From contig NZ_BMNQ01000031.1 in the NCBI RefSeq assembly GCF_014646635.1, forward strand, positions 1 to 40,552: a DNA stretch of 40,552 nucleotides. The letters run 5' to 3'. The notes under the pieces are model-generated. The model made no database searches and had not been told where the DNA came from. It worked only from the letters and a program-made list of their open reading frames with translations. Numbering within the stretch: position 1 is the stretch's first letter; every line of letters begins with the position of its first letter. The translations under genes were made by a program, and so were the position numbers. Source of the stretch: Lentibacillus kapialis (GTDB lineage: Bacteria > Bacillota > Bacilli > Bacillales > Amphibacillaceae). Positions 8,290-16,828 of this stretch are shown here, piece after piece.

Positions 8290-8342
8290 TGTTGCATTTT
8301 ATATCAAGATGTATTAGAATGTTGACTATGAAAACGTTTTAA
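8290..8342 (+). promoter_or_regulatory. Predicted sigma-A promoter with overlapping third operator copy and cre-like site
   Basis: A -35-like TTGCAT (8292-8297) is followed after 17 bases by TAGAAT (8315-8320), five of six to consensus. A degenerate copy of the operator (TGTTG-CATTTTA-TATCA, 8290-8306) covers the -35 box. Just downstream, TGAAAACGTTTTAA (8329-8342) matches the CcpA cre consensus almost completely. This would place the permease operon under both specific control and carbon catabolite repression. Confidence 0.5.
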
Positions 8343-8383
8343 ATTTTATCAAGCGTTTTAAAATTAAACAGAGGGGGAGAAGC

Positions 8384-9367
8384 ATGAGAATTAAGGCATC
8401 AATAGAAAAAGTTCCTGGAGGTATGATGGTAGTACCTTTGTTGCTTGCTGCAACACTTAATACTGTCGCTCCCGATTTACTTAGAATTGGTAATTTCACA
8501 CAGGCGTTATTTGTTGATGGAGCAAGCACTCTTATCGCACTATTCTTATTATGTACAGGGGCTCAAATTAATTTACGTAATGTTGGGGTCAGCCTTGGTA
8601 AAGGTGCCACATTGTTAACGACTAAGTGGATAGTAGGTGCGATTTTTGGCCTTGTTGCCTATATGTTAGCCGGAGATAGCGGGCTTTGGTTAGGTTTAGC
8701 ACCAATTGCAATTATTGCTGCTATGACCAACAGTAATGGTGGTTTGTATGTGGCGCTGGTTGGTCAATATGGTGACAAAACAGACCGTGCGGCATACTCA
8801 TTACTTGCGTTAAATGATGGCCCTTTCTTCACAATGGTAGCATTGTCTATATTCGGGGCGATGGGCTTTGTTGATGGGTTGTTTTCATTTGTATCCTTTA
8901 TCGCAGTGTTGTTACCCATCATTGTTGGTATGGTGTTAGGTAATTTAGATGAGGAAATGAGAAAGTTCTTTGATAAAGGGAGCTCCATGTTAATTCCGTT
9001 CTTTGCCTTTGCGCTTGGTATGGGAATTGACTTTGGTGCAATTATTGAGGGTGGACTTTCAGGTATTGTTCTTGGTCTAGCAACTGTATTCCTAACTGGA
9101 ACTGCAGGATTCTTCGTTTTTAAAGCATTTAAATGGAACCCGATTGCTGGTGCAGCAGAAGGCTCAACAGCAGGTAATGCTGTAGCAACGCCGGCTGCGA
9201 TTGCAGCTGCCAGTGCAAGTTTTGCTTCACATGTTGATCTTGCTACAGTGCAGGTTGCAGCATCTACTGTTACAACAGCTATTCTATTGCCGTTATATAT
9301 CGGTTTCCTTGTGAAGCGTTTAGAGAAAAAAGGCGTAAAAGTACCCGACGACTATGTGATTGAATAA
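8384..9367 (+). CDS. kdgT: 2-keto-3-deoxygluconate permease-family transporter
   Basis: This 327-residue, very hydrophobic protein has about ten predicted membrane segments and is recognisable as KdgT family from KASIEKVPGGMMVVPLLLAA at its N-terminus and GSTAGNAVATPAAIAAA near residues 260-276. KdgT carries 2-keto-3-deoxygluconate by proton symport. Paralogues next to DUF1537 kinases probably import four-carbon acid sugars such as D-threonate or D-erythronate. Here it precedes exactly such a kinase and a PdxA2 enzyme, so a C4 acid is at least as likely as KDG. The start is ATG with GAGGGGGAGAAGC upstream. A promoter and operator cluster lies just before it. Confidence 0.88.
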   Translation: MRIKASIEKVPGGMMVVPLLLAATLNTVAPDLLRIGNFTQALFVDGASTLIALFLLCTGAQINLRNVGVSLGKGATLLTTKWIVGAIFGLVAYMLAGDSGLWLGLAPIAIIAAMTNSNGGLYVALVGQYGDKTDRAAYSLLALNDGPFFTMVALSIFGAMGFVDGLFSFVSFIAVLLPIIVGMVLGNLDEEMRKFFDKGSSMLIPFFAFALGMGIDFGAIIEGGLSGIVLGLATVFLTGTAGFFVFKAFKWNPIAGAAEGSTAGNAVATPAAIAAASASFASHVDLATVQVAASTVTTAILLPLYIGFLVKRLEKKGVKVPDDYVIE

Positions 9368-9397
9368 TATAATTTTGCTAATAAATGAGGAATCAAC

Positions 9398-10702
9398 ATG
9401 AAACACAATATAGGTATTATTGCAGATGATTTAACTGGCGCTAATGATAGTGGTGTTCAACTTACAGAGAAAGGCGTACACACTTCCGTTCTTTTTGATA
9501 TCCCGGAAGATCAGAATAACCTTGATAACGGTGTTGTGATTGATACGAATTCACGCGCGTTGTCCAGAGAAACGGCAGCTTTTATGACGAAGCAGGCTGG
9601 CCGGTTTTTAAAACAAGCAGGTTATTCATCGATTTATAAAAAAATGGATTCTACCTTGAGGGGACATATTGGGACTGAATTGCAGGCCCTTTATGATGTA
9701 TTTAAACCGGAGTTTGTATTCATTGCTCCGGCTTTTCCTCCTCTTGGAAGAACGACGAAAGATGGTATACACTATGTCAATGATGAAAGAATAGCTGAAA
9801 CTGAAATTTCAAAAGATCCAAAACATCCTGTTACTGAGTCATCCATCCCCAAGCTTTTGGAAAAAGAAATCGGAAAACCGATTGGCCTTTTGAAAAAAGC
9901 AGATATTGAAGCGGACAAAACTGTTTTTGGGGAAAAAATGCGTACCTTTAAAGAAAATAAGCTAAGGTATATTGTTTGTGATGCGGAAACACAGGATGAT
10001 TTAAAAAATGCGGCACAAAAAATGCACGCTGTATCAGATCAAGTTGTTTGGGCTGGATCAGCTGGTCTTGCAGAAGTACTTCCGGAAGTACTTGGGATTA
10101 GTGAAAAGGTAGATAAACGAACATTTCTCAAATCGAATCATGTTATGGCAGTATGTGGAAGCTTATCTCGGGTAACGCAGAATCAAGTGCGTTTTGCAGT
10201 CAAACAGTCCGATATAACAGCTGTGGAATTGAATCCGATGCGAATTTTCAGTGGTGATTGGGAAAAGCATAGACAGAATAATATTGTAGCATTGCTTGAG
10301 GGATTGGAAAATGGGAATGATCTAGTTTTATATGTTCCCTCCAATAAAGAGGTAAGGGAACAAGTTACGGAAGTCGGAGAAAGTCTGAATTTAACAGGCT
10401 ATCAAATTGGAGAACGCATTTCCGGAGCGATTGGCGAAGTCGTGGCAGCAGTTGCCGAAACAAATAAAGATTTGACTGGTTTGGTGCTAACAGGCGGGGA
10501 TACAGCAAAAGACACCTCGAGTCACTTGGGTGGCATTGGCTTCCGTTTAATCAAGCAGGTTGAAGCAGGAATTCCATTGGGCACGTTAATCGGCACAAAT
10601 CTTGATTATACTATTGTAACAAAAGCAGGAGCATTTGGAAAAGAAGCTTCGATTTATAATGCCATGCAGGAATTGAAGGGAGTTTATAAAGATGAGTCAT
10701 AA
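9398..10702 (+). CDS. dtnK: Four-carbon acid sugar kinase (DUF1537/OtnK-DtnK family)
   Basis: The 434-residue protein starts with the family signature IGIIADDLTGANDSGVQ (residues 5-21) and has a C-terminal nucleotide-binding half with LTGGDTAKDTSSHLG near 366-380. Members phosphorylate the 4-hydroxyl of D-threonate, D-erythronate, L-threonate or 2-keto-tetronates. The following pdxA2-type gene overlaps its 3' end by 11 bases. That pairing is the known D-threonate/D-erythronate route: kinase, then oxidation and decarboxylation to dihydroxyacetone phosphate. Which stereoisomer it uses cannot be read from sequence. It lies 30 bases after the permease in the same operon. Confidence 0.88.
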   Translation: MKHNIGIIADDLTGANDSGVQLTEKGVHTSVLFDIPEDQNNLDNGVVIDTNSRALSRETAAFMTKQAGRFLKQAGYSSIYKKMDSTLRGHIGTELQALYDVFKPEFVFIAPAFPPLGRTTKDGIHYVNDERIAETEISKDPKHPVTESSIPKLLEKEIGKPIGLLKKADIEADKTVFGEKMRTFKENKLRYIVCDAETQDDLKNAAQKMHAVSDQVVWAGSAGLAEVLPEVLGISEKVDKRTFLKSNHVMAVCGSLSRVTQNQVRFAVKQSDITAVELNPMRIFSGDWEKHRQNNIVALLEGLENGNDLVLYVPSNKEVREQVTEVGESLNLTGYQIGERISGAIGEVVAAVAETNKDLTGLVLTGGDTAKDTSSHLGGIGFRLIKQVEAGIPLGTLIGTNLDYTIVTKAGAFGKEASIYNAMQELKGVYKDES

Positions 10703-11690
10703 ACCAATAGTAGGTATTACGATGGGGGACGCTTCTGGGGTAGGGCCTGAAATTATTGTGAAAAGTTTACAAAGTAAGCATGTATATGAGCAGTCTCACC
10801 CAATTGTTATTGGTGATGCGAAAATACTGAAGCGTGCTGCAGAATTGCTAAGTACTGAATTAACGATTAAGGAAGTAGATGGTTATTCTGATTTCACAAC
10901 ACGTTTTGGAGAAATAGCTTGTTATGATCTTGATTTACTGCCAGAAGATTTGCCATTTGGACAGGTTTCTTCAGAGGCTGGAAATGCAGCTTTTGAGTAC
11001 CTGAGAACTGCTATTGAACTCGCAAACAATGGTCGAATTGATGCGATTTGTACCGCTCCTTTGAACAAAGAAGCATTGCATAAAGGTGGACATATTTATC
11101 CGGGACATACAGAAATTTTAGCTGAGTTAACAGGTACAAAAGACTTTTCCATGATGCTTTCTTCGCCTAAATTGAAGGTAATTCATGTAACGACTCATGT
11201 GGGTCTTATCGATGCTATAAACATGATTAGACCGGAACGGGTTCACGAAGTTATACGTTTAGCACATGAAACACTTACTAATGCTGGAGTCAGCCACCCT
11301 AAAATAGGTGTGTGTGGGATTAATCCTCATGCCGGTGAAAATGGGTTGTTCGGCTATGGAGAAGAGGAAGAGAAAATCATTCCGGCTATTGGTCGTGCAA
11401 CAGAAGAAGGGATTAATGTTGAAGGGCCACTACCGGCCGATACGCTATTTTTCCGAGCTCAGCGTGGTGATTTTGATATTGTAGCAGCCATGTATCACGA
11501 CCAAGGTCATGGTCCTATTAAGGTATTGGGACTTGAAGCTGGCGTGAATATTACTGTTGGCTTGCCAATTATTAGAACAAGTGTTGATCATGGAACAGCA
11601 TTTGATATCGCTGGCACAGGTATAGCAGATGAAAGAAGTATGCTAGAAGCTTTAAGACAAGCAATTGAGTTAGCGCCGAAGAAGGAGTGA
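10692..11690 (+). CDS. pdxA2: PdxA2-type 4-phospho-D-threonate/erythronate 3-dehydrogenase
   Basis: This 332-residue relative of the vitamin B6 enzyme PdxA shows ITMGDASGVGPEI at 9-21, TAPLNKEALHKGGH at 121-134, GHTEILAELTG at 138-148 and the divalent-metal histidines His169, His213 (NPHAGE) and His269 (YHDQGH). Enzymes of the PdxA2 branch oxidise 4-phospho-D-threonate or 4-phospho-D-erythronate with NAD. Spontaneous decarboxylation then gives dihydroxyacetone phosphate. Overlap with the kinase gene and absence of other pyridoxine genes argue against a B6 biosynthetic role. It ends the acid-sugar region; a hairpin follows at 11743. Confidence 0.88.
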   Translation: MSHKPIVGITMGDASGVGPEIIVKSLQSKHVYEQSHPIVIGDAKILKRAAELLSTELTIKEVDGYSDFTTRFGEIACYDLDLLPEDLPFGQVSSEAGNAAFEYLRTAIELANNGRIDAICTAPLNKEALHKGGHIYPGHTEILAELTGTKDFSMMLSSPKLKVIHVTTHVGLIDAINMIRPERVHEVIRLAHETLTNAGVSHPKIGVCGINPHAGENGLFGYGEEEEKIIPAIGRATEEGINVEGPLPADTLFFRAQRGDFDIVAAMYHDQGHGPIKVLGLEAGVNITVGLPIIRTSVDHGTAFDIAGTGIADERSMLEALRQAIELAPKKE

Positions 11691-11742
11691 CGTTTTACAC
11701 ACCCCAATGTAACGTAAAGTAAATAATCACTATCCATCATTA

Positions 11743-11787
11743 CACCCTCATAAATTAGAATTATTCTAGTTTTTATGGGGGTTATTT
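11743..11787. terminator. Terminator hairpin between convergent operons
   Basis: CCCTCATAAA pairs with TTTATGGGGG (one G-T pair), and the stem continues inward through TAGAAT/ATTCTA. A T-rich tract follows on the plus strand. It lies between the pdxA2-type stop and the convergent transporter gene. A second small palindrome, GTGAAAT-TCA-ATTTCAC, lies at 11819-11835 with a T run beyond it. The remainder of 11691-11913 shows no gene. Confidence 0.65.
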
Positions 11788-11913
11788 ATAGTTTAATATG
11801 AATTAGTGAGCAATATATGTGAAATTCAATTTCACGTCGCTTTTTTGCCCCATGTTGTGAAGCATAGTTCAGAAAATCCCCAACTGACTCAATCAATGGC
11901 GATTATAGGAATT

Positions 11914-13338
11914 CTACCATACAAACAAATGAGCCATGGTTACAAATAGAGCAGCCAATAAGTAGTGGATTACAATTAAGGGCCAGATCCATTTTACCCA
12001 TTTCACCCAAGGTACTTTAGCAATGGCTAATGCTGCCATAAAGGCTCCGCTTGTTGGGGTTAATATGTTGGAAATGCCATCTCCCATTTGAAATGCTACC
12101 ACAGCGGTTTGTCGGCTAACACCTACCAGGTCGGATAAGGGTGCCATGATAGGCATGGATAAAGCGGCCTGACCGCTTCCGGAAGGGACAATGAAATTGA
12201 GCAGGCTTTGAGTAATTAACATTCCAATCGCCGTCAGTGCCGATGGTAAATTAGTGACTAAATCGGAGATGCCGTATAGAATAGTGTCGATTGTGCTGCT
12301 CTCCTCAAGAACGACTAGTATACCATAAGCAAAACCTACAACTAACGCTCCCATTACTATATCCTGACATCCTTTGACGAATCGTTCTGCAATCTGATTT
12401 AAGCGCAGCTTTCCAACTAATCCGACTAAAATTCCCATGATAATGAATAAAGCTGCAATCTCTTGGATATACCATCCAATGAAGATTACCCCTAAGGCAA
12501 GTGTTATGAGCGTAAGGATTAATATTGCTATAACCAGGATATTTCTTTTTGATATTGATGTATCATCGTACTCCCGAGGAATATTAATTTGTCTTTCTTG
12601 ATCTTCTTCATACATAATACTAATTTCTGGGTTCTTTTTAACCTTTTTAGCATAAAACATAACATAGGCTATACTAGCACCTACAAAAATGATCCACATA
12701 AAAATCCTAAAGCCTATGCCCGAAAATAACGGTAAATCTGCTATAGTTTGGGCAACGCCAACGGTAAAAGGATTCAAAAAAGCTGCGGTAAATCCTGAGT
12801 ATGCGGCAAGGAGTACCATTGCGGCTCCAACCATTGAATCAAATCCCATTCGTATGGCAAGAGGGATTATAACTAACATAAAGGGAATTGTCTCTTCCGC
12901 CATGCCAAATGTGGCTCCCCCCAAAGCAAAAATAACCATTACGATGGGAATTGTGTAAATTTCTTTGTTGTTCATTTTCGATGATATACTAGTGATTGCT
13001 TCATCCAGAGCATTAGTCGAAATTAAAATATTAAAGGCCCCTCCGACGATAAGAATAAAGAAGATTATTGTGGCTGATTCAGACATACCATTAGGAATAG
13101 CTAAAAAGATGTCAAACAATCCAGTGGGGTTACTTTCCACGCTATGATAGGTGCCTTCAACCACAACCGTTGTTCCATCTTCGGTAGTGGTCCTGTCAAA
13201 TTCACCGGCTGGGATAAAATAAGTGGCAACAGCCATAATAATGGTTAAACCAAACAAAATAATAAAAACATGAGGAAATTGAAATTTTGGTTTTTTCCGA
13301 TTCTCTTGATTATCTGGGCTGCTTATTTGAACACCCAA
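11914..13338 (-). CDS. yfcC: YfcC/DcuC-family membrane transporter
   Basis: The 474-residue protein has about 11-12 hydrophobic segments and belongs to the YfcC branch of the DcuC/arginine-ornithine antiporter-like superfamily. Signs are FPHVFIILFGLTIIMAVATYFIPAGEFDR near the N-terminus, FGMAEETIPFMLVIIPLA mid-protein, and NFIVPSGSGQAALSMPIM near residue 385. Members probably move amino acids, peptide-like compounds or dicarboxylates. It lies 101 bases downstream of an M20 amidohydrolase on the same strand and probably imports that enzyme's substrate. The start is taken as TTG at 13338 with AGGAG 11 bases upstream. A nearer ATG is out of frame. Substrate unknown. Confidence 0.85.
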   Translation of the reverse strand: MGVQISSPDNQENRKKPKFQFPHVFIILFGLTIIMAVATYFIPAGEFDRTTTEDGTTVVVEGTYHSVESNPTGLFDIFLAIPNGMSESATIIFFILIVGGAFNILISTNALDEAITSISSKMNNKEIYTIPIVMVIFALGGATFGMAEETIPFMLVIIPLAIRMGFDSMVGAAMVLLAAYSGFTAAFLNPFTVGVAQTIADLPLFSGIGFRIFMWIIFVGASIAYVMFYAKKVKKNPEISIMYEEDQERQINIPREYDDTSISKRNILVIAILILTLITLALGVIFIGWYIQEIAALFIIMGILVGLVGKLRLNQIAERFVKGCQDIVMGALVVGFAYGILVVLEESSTIDTILYGISDLVTNLPSALTAIGMLITQSLLNFIVPSGSGQAALSMPIMAPLSDLVGVSRQTAVVAFQMGDGISNILTPTSGAFMAALAIAKVPWVKWVKWIWPLIVIHYLLAALFVTMAHLFVW

Positions 13339-13439
13339 AATTCATCACACTCCTTTGTTTTTAGTTTATTCAGCCAATATGTTTATTTTTTCAGTATCAT
13401 CAATAAGTTTTTTCCATAAGACGAAGGACATTATGTGTA

Positions 13440-14600
13440 TTAATCGATTGAGTCAAACTCAGATTTTATGCTCTTTAAGAGCTCTTTATCCGTTAATATG
13501 TCATAGCCAGTTAGCGCCAGTGCCAGAGCCCCGGATGATAATGCTTGATGGCCTTCTTTTGTAACAGTTTTATCTGCAAATTTTTTCGTATGAAATACTA
13601 ATCCTGGTTCGTTTAAACTAATAAAAGGGTGAATCGCCGGCACAACTTTACTAACATTACCCATGTCTGAAGAACCAAAGCTTTGTTCACCGGGATGAAC
13701 AGGATGTTTACTCACCTCTTGCAACCGTGTAGTAAAAGTTTTTGACAAAACATTATTGGTAACCAAATTATCAAAGCTAGATTCGAAATTGGAGATGTTG
13801 AGGGTGGCTCCTGTCATTAAAGCAGCGCCCTCTGCAATGTTTTTAACCTTTTCAACAACATAATCTAAATGTGAACGGTTCCGTGCTCGAATATAAAAAT
13901 TGGCAGTGGCTTGTTCGGGGACAACATTAGCGGCCTGTCCACCTTCTGTAATTATTCCATGGATACGAATATCCGAGGTTAGGTGTTCCCGGAATGCATT
14001 GATGCCATTAAATAACTGAATAACACTATCTAGAGCATTAATGCCTGCTTCAGGTTTAGCTGCGGCATGGGAGGCCTTTCCAGTATAGGCAAATTCGATA
14101 GCATCCATAGCTGACATGCTACCGCTTTGATATGACTGATCAGCAGCATGAACCATCATTGCAACATTAATATTGTCAAATACCCCTTTGTTGCTCATGT
14201 CGACTTTAGCTCCATTTGTTTCTTCTGCCGGTGTTCCAATGATGACAACCTTTCCACCAGTTTCTTTAACAATTTGACTAAGTGTTACTCCTGCGCCAAC
14301 ACTCATTGCAGCAATCAGGTTGTGACCACACCCATGACCTATATCAGGAAGGGCATCATATTCCGCTAAGTAGGCAACTGTTGGCCCAGGTTTTTTACTT
14401 GCAAACTCCGCTTTAAAGGCTGTTGCTCGATTGCTAACCCCGGTTTCCACTTGAAAATGATTTTGGTTCAAAAAATCAACGAGCAGTTGCATTGATTGAT
14501 ATTCTTCATCACCAAGTTCAGGGTTTTCGTACAGGTGGTCACTAATATCCCACAATTGTTGTTCAATTCTTTTCATTTCATCGGTTAATACATACTCCAT
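13440..14600 (-). CDS. M20-family amidohydrolase (AbgB/M20D-like)
   Basis: The 386-residue enzyme carries the M20D metal-site signature GHGCGHN (about 93-99), PAEETNGAK with the catalytic Glu pair, MMVHAAD, and a dimerisation insert beginning ASHAAAKPEAGINALD. These enzymes cleave amide bonds in N-acyl amino acids, dipeptides or aminobenzoyl-glutamate. The downstream YfcC transporter gene and the divergent dipeptide-epimerase-like gene suggest a peptide or N-acyl amino acid as substrate. It has an ATG start with GGAGGAGC upstream. It is complete, with no missing metal ligand that I can see. Confidence 0.87.
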   Translation of the reverse strand: MEYVLTDEMKRIEQQLWDISDHLYENPELGDEEYQSMQLLVDFLNQNHFQVETGVSNRATAFKAEFASKKPGPTVAYLAEYDALPDIGHGCGHNLIAAMSVGAGVTLSQIVKETGGKVVIIGTPAEETNGAKVDMSNKGVFDNINVAMMVHAADQSYQSGSMSAMDAIEFAYTGKASHAAAKPEAGINALDSVIQLFNGINAFREHLTSDIRIHGIITEGGQAANVVPEQATANFYIRARNRSHLDYVVEKVKNIAEGAALMTGATLNISNFESSFDNLVTNNVLSKTFTTRLQEVSKHPVHPGEQSFGSSDMGNVSKVVPAIHPFISLNEPGLVFHTKKFADKTVTKEGHQALSSGALALALTGYDILTDKELLKSIKSEFDSID

Positions 14601-14684
14601 AAATGCTCCTCCTTGCAGATTTAGGATTTGTTTTGATAGTTGATCCTTTTGATAAAGGAAGTGATACGTACAATCAGGAAAATT

Positions 14685-14712
14685 GCGATTATTACGTTTG
14701 AAATAATAACGC
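14685..14712. promoter_or_regulatory. Inverted repeat in the divergent intergenic region, candidate operator
   Basis: GCGATTATTA at 14685-14694 faces TAATAACGC at 14704-14712, a near-perfect inverted repeat with one unpaired base. It lies between the M20 gene (minus) and the enolase-superfamily gene (plus), where a shared regulator would bind. The rest of the 273-base gap (14601-14873) is AT-rich without a recognisable gene. Confidence 0.4.
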
Positions 14713-14873
14713 TCTCAAAATGATATTTCCAAATAATTTGCGATAAGATATCTCTAATGATATTATACAATTAAATATATTCAAAAAATTAACATAAATT
14801 AAATTAGTTGTCAAATCTACTTTAAGTCATATGAAAAAAGATGCGTTTTATAAATCTACAAGGAGGGATTGTT

Positions 14874-15968
14874 ATGAAGATAACGCAAATAGAGCTTTAT
14901 CACGTCAATTTACCACTCAAGGAACCTTTTATTGTTTCTTATATGAGGTATGATATGATGCCTTCGATTATTATTAAGATCCATACGGATGAAGGTATTA
15001 TAGGATATGGGGAAAGCGTTCCGGATGAAAATGTAACAGGTGAGTCGGTTCAAAGTGACATAGTTACGCTTAAACATTATCTTATACCTACTGTAATAGG
15101 AAGTGATCCAAGAAATATTTATCAAGTCCATGAGAAGATGAATCGAAAAATATTTGGCAATCCCGCGGCAAAAGCCGCTATTGACATCGCATGTTATGAT
15201 ATTATCGGAAAATACAGTCAACTTCCAATTTACTTATTGCTAGGTGGAAAAAAAGATACAGCACCTTCATTACCATTTGTGCTTAGCATTCTGGAGCCAG
15301 GTGTGCTGGCGAAACAAGCAAAGGCCGCTGTTGATGACGGTTATACGGAAATAAAAATGAAACTTGGGGCAGGTGATGAAAAAGATATCCAAAGGGTAAA
15401 AGCAGTTCGAAAGGCAGTTGGCAATGACGTTTTAATCAGAGTTGACGCTAATCAGGGATGGAAATCTGTCCAGAGGGCGAAAAGGATAATTGAATATTTA
15501 TCCCCTTACAATCCGTCATGGGTTGAGCAGCCAATTGCTGCAGATGATGTATCACTTTTTAAGGAATTAAAACAAAGTACTTCTATACCATTAATGGCAG
15601 ATGAAAGTTTAGTCACAGTAAAAGATTTAAGAATATTGGCAGAACATCAATCAGTTGACTATATTAATATTAAATTGATGAAAAGCGGAGGGATATATCC
15701 TTCACTCCAGTTAGCCACACAAGCGGATTTTATGGGGATACAATGTCAAATAGGGTCAATGGTCGAATCCAGTATTGCTTCTGCTGCGGGGTTCCATTTA
15801 GCTTTATCCAAGAAAAATATTATATCAACTGAAGTCTCTGGACCAGTGATGTTCACAAAAGAACCTGGTGATCTCGATTATTCACCACCGCATATTAATT
15901 TAAGCAATAAGCCTGGCCTTGGGATAACTGTAGATGAAGATGTGATTCAGGAATTGGTCGTTAAATAA
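14874..15968 (+). CDS. Enolase-superfamily enzyme, dipeptide epimerase/muconate-cycloisomerase-like
   Basis: The 364-residue protein is a member of the muconate lactonising subgroup: Lys161 and Lys163 in KMK, metal ligands Asp191 (VDAN), Glu218 (EQP) and Asp243 (DES), and Lys267 in KLMKSGG. Paired lysines on opposite faces allow 1,1-proton transfer, as in L-Ala-D/L-Glu epimerase, N-acylamino-acid racemase and relatives. ATG 14874 is chosen over the upstream in-frame ATG 14841 because AAGGAGGGATTGTT directly precedes it. Divergence from an M20 amidohydrolase and transporter makes a dipeptide or N-acyl amino acid epimerase most likely. Muconate-type cycloisomerisation is less likely, as no aromatic genes are nearby. 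Confidence 0.83.
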   Translation: MKITQIELYHVNLPLKEPFIVSYMRYDMMPSIIIKIHTDEGIIGYGESVPDENVTGESVQSDIVTLKHYLIPTVIGSDPRNIYQVHEKMNRKIFGNPAAKAAIDIACYDIIGKYSQLPIYLLLGGKKDTAPSLPFVLSILEPGVLAKQAKAAVDDGYTEIKMKLGAGDEKDIQRVKAVRKAVGNDVLIRVDANQGWKSVQRAKRIIEYLSPYNPSWVEQPIAADDVSLFKELKQSTSIPLMADESLVTVKDLRILAEHQSVDYINIKLMKSGGIYPSLQLATQADFMGIQCQIGSMVESSIASAAGFHLALSKKNIISTEVSGPVMFTKEPGDLDYSPPHINLSNKPGLGITVDEDVIQELVVK

Positions 15969-16013
15969 AAGTTTGTTGCTACTGATGGAGGAGGCAGTGT
16001 AATGGTAAAAAAA

Positions 16014-16582
16014 TGAATGCTGACTTATATACGAAATTAATTGAACCTTATGATAACAATCATGACTATGGTGGAATTTGCGGGGAACGGCTGGCAACGT
16101 CTTTGGAAGACTGGAAGGGAAGCAGAATGGTTTTCCGTCTATTATGAGTGGTTCTCACTTAGATAGTGTTCCGAACGGCGGCCATTTTGACGGTGTGTTA
16201 GGTGTGTTATCGGCACTGGAAGTGGTGGAGGCCTGGAATGAATCAGAATTTCAACCTAATAAAACTTCGAAGTAGCGATATTTTCAGATGAAGAAGGTTC
16301 ACGGTTTAATGGTGGCTTTAATGGCAGTGAAGCTTCCCGCCAGTATCAGTGATTCTGCTGTCGCAACTGTAGGAAGGCAAATAGTAGAGCCAAATGGTGT
16401 TAATGTTATACTGGGTCAAGTAACGCTTTATGTAGATATCAGGGACTTTCATATAGAAACACGCGATCAATTAGTGGAGGAAACCATTCAGGTGGCCGCG
16501 ATATGCAGAAAAGCATCGAACTCGGGAACAGCCCAACAAATAGCGGATACTGGTTTATTTTCTACACCCGGAATAAATTAAA
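16014..16582 (+). pseudogene. Decayed M20 hydantoinase/carbamoylase-family amidase
   Basis: Pieces of one Zn-dependent amidase appear in order but in different frames. An N-terminal part starts at ATG 16014. Then comes AGNVFGRLEG and SGSHLDSVPNGGHFDGVLGV (about 16090-16200), the metal-site core of the family. Next is SDEEGSRFNGGFNGSEA (about 16276-16330), and a C-terminal part with ATVGRQIVEPNGVNVI (about 16360-16420). The pieces total under 600 bases, where an intact gene needs about 1,200, so there are frameshifts and at least one large internal deletion. It once probably hydrolysed an N-carbamoyl amino acid or related ureide. A ribosome site GGAGGAGG remains upstream at about 15986. Confidence 0.8.
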
Positions 16583-16588
16583 ACATAT

Positions 16589-16805
16589 GAATTGAACAAA
16601 ATTACTTTATAAGACCCGCCTGAACAGCAATTGGGAATCCGCTCAATCAAGGTGGATCCCAAAGCTTTTAAATGTACCAGCAGGAACGAGTATGTTGACA
16701 GCTCGACGGAAGCTGGTGGATGCGAATGGCGGAATTGTTGAATATGATCGGCTTCCTATTGCTCAGATATGTATTCATTTAAGATTAAACTTTTCAGGGG
16801 AAAAT
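16589..16805 (+). pseudogene. Remnant of a GntR/UTRA regulator, paralogue of the gene at 20339-21058
   Basis: The translation runs ELNKITL, QQLGIRSIK, then after a gap VPAGTSMLTARRKL and EYDR, and after one more frameshift CSDMYSFKIKLFR. This follows the UTRA domain of the intact minus-strand regulator (DLNKVAL, EELGMRSIE, VPANTSMLVAERNL, EYER, YRSDMYSFNIKLSR) almost residue for residue. An in-frame stop and two shifts show that it is dead. No HTH part is present. The orientation is opposite to the intact paralogue. Confidence 0.75.
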
Positions 16806-16828
16806 GGCATGACTTGGCTATTTAAACA

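Noticed and set aside
6222-8383. Sigma-54 promoters (-24/-12) expected for a PrpR-like activator
   Set aside because: No TGGCAC-N5-TTGC-like pair was seen. The regulator lacks GAFTGA and a sigma-A-type promoter is present.
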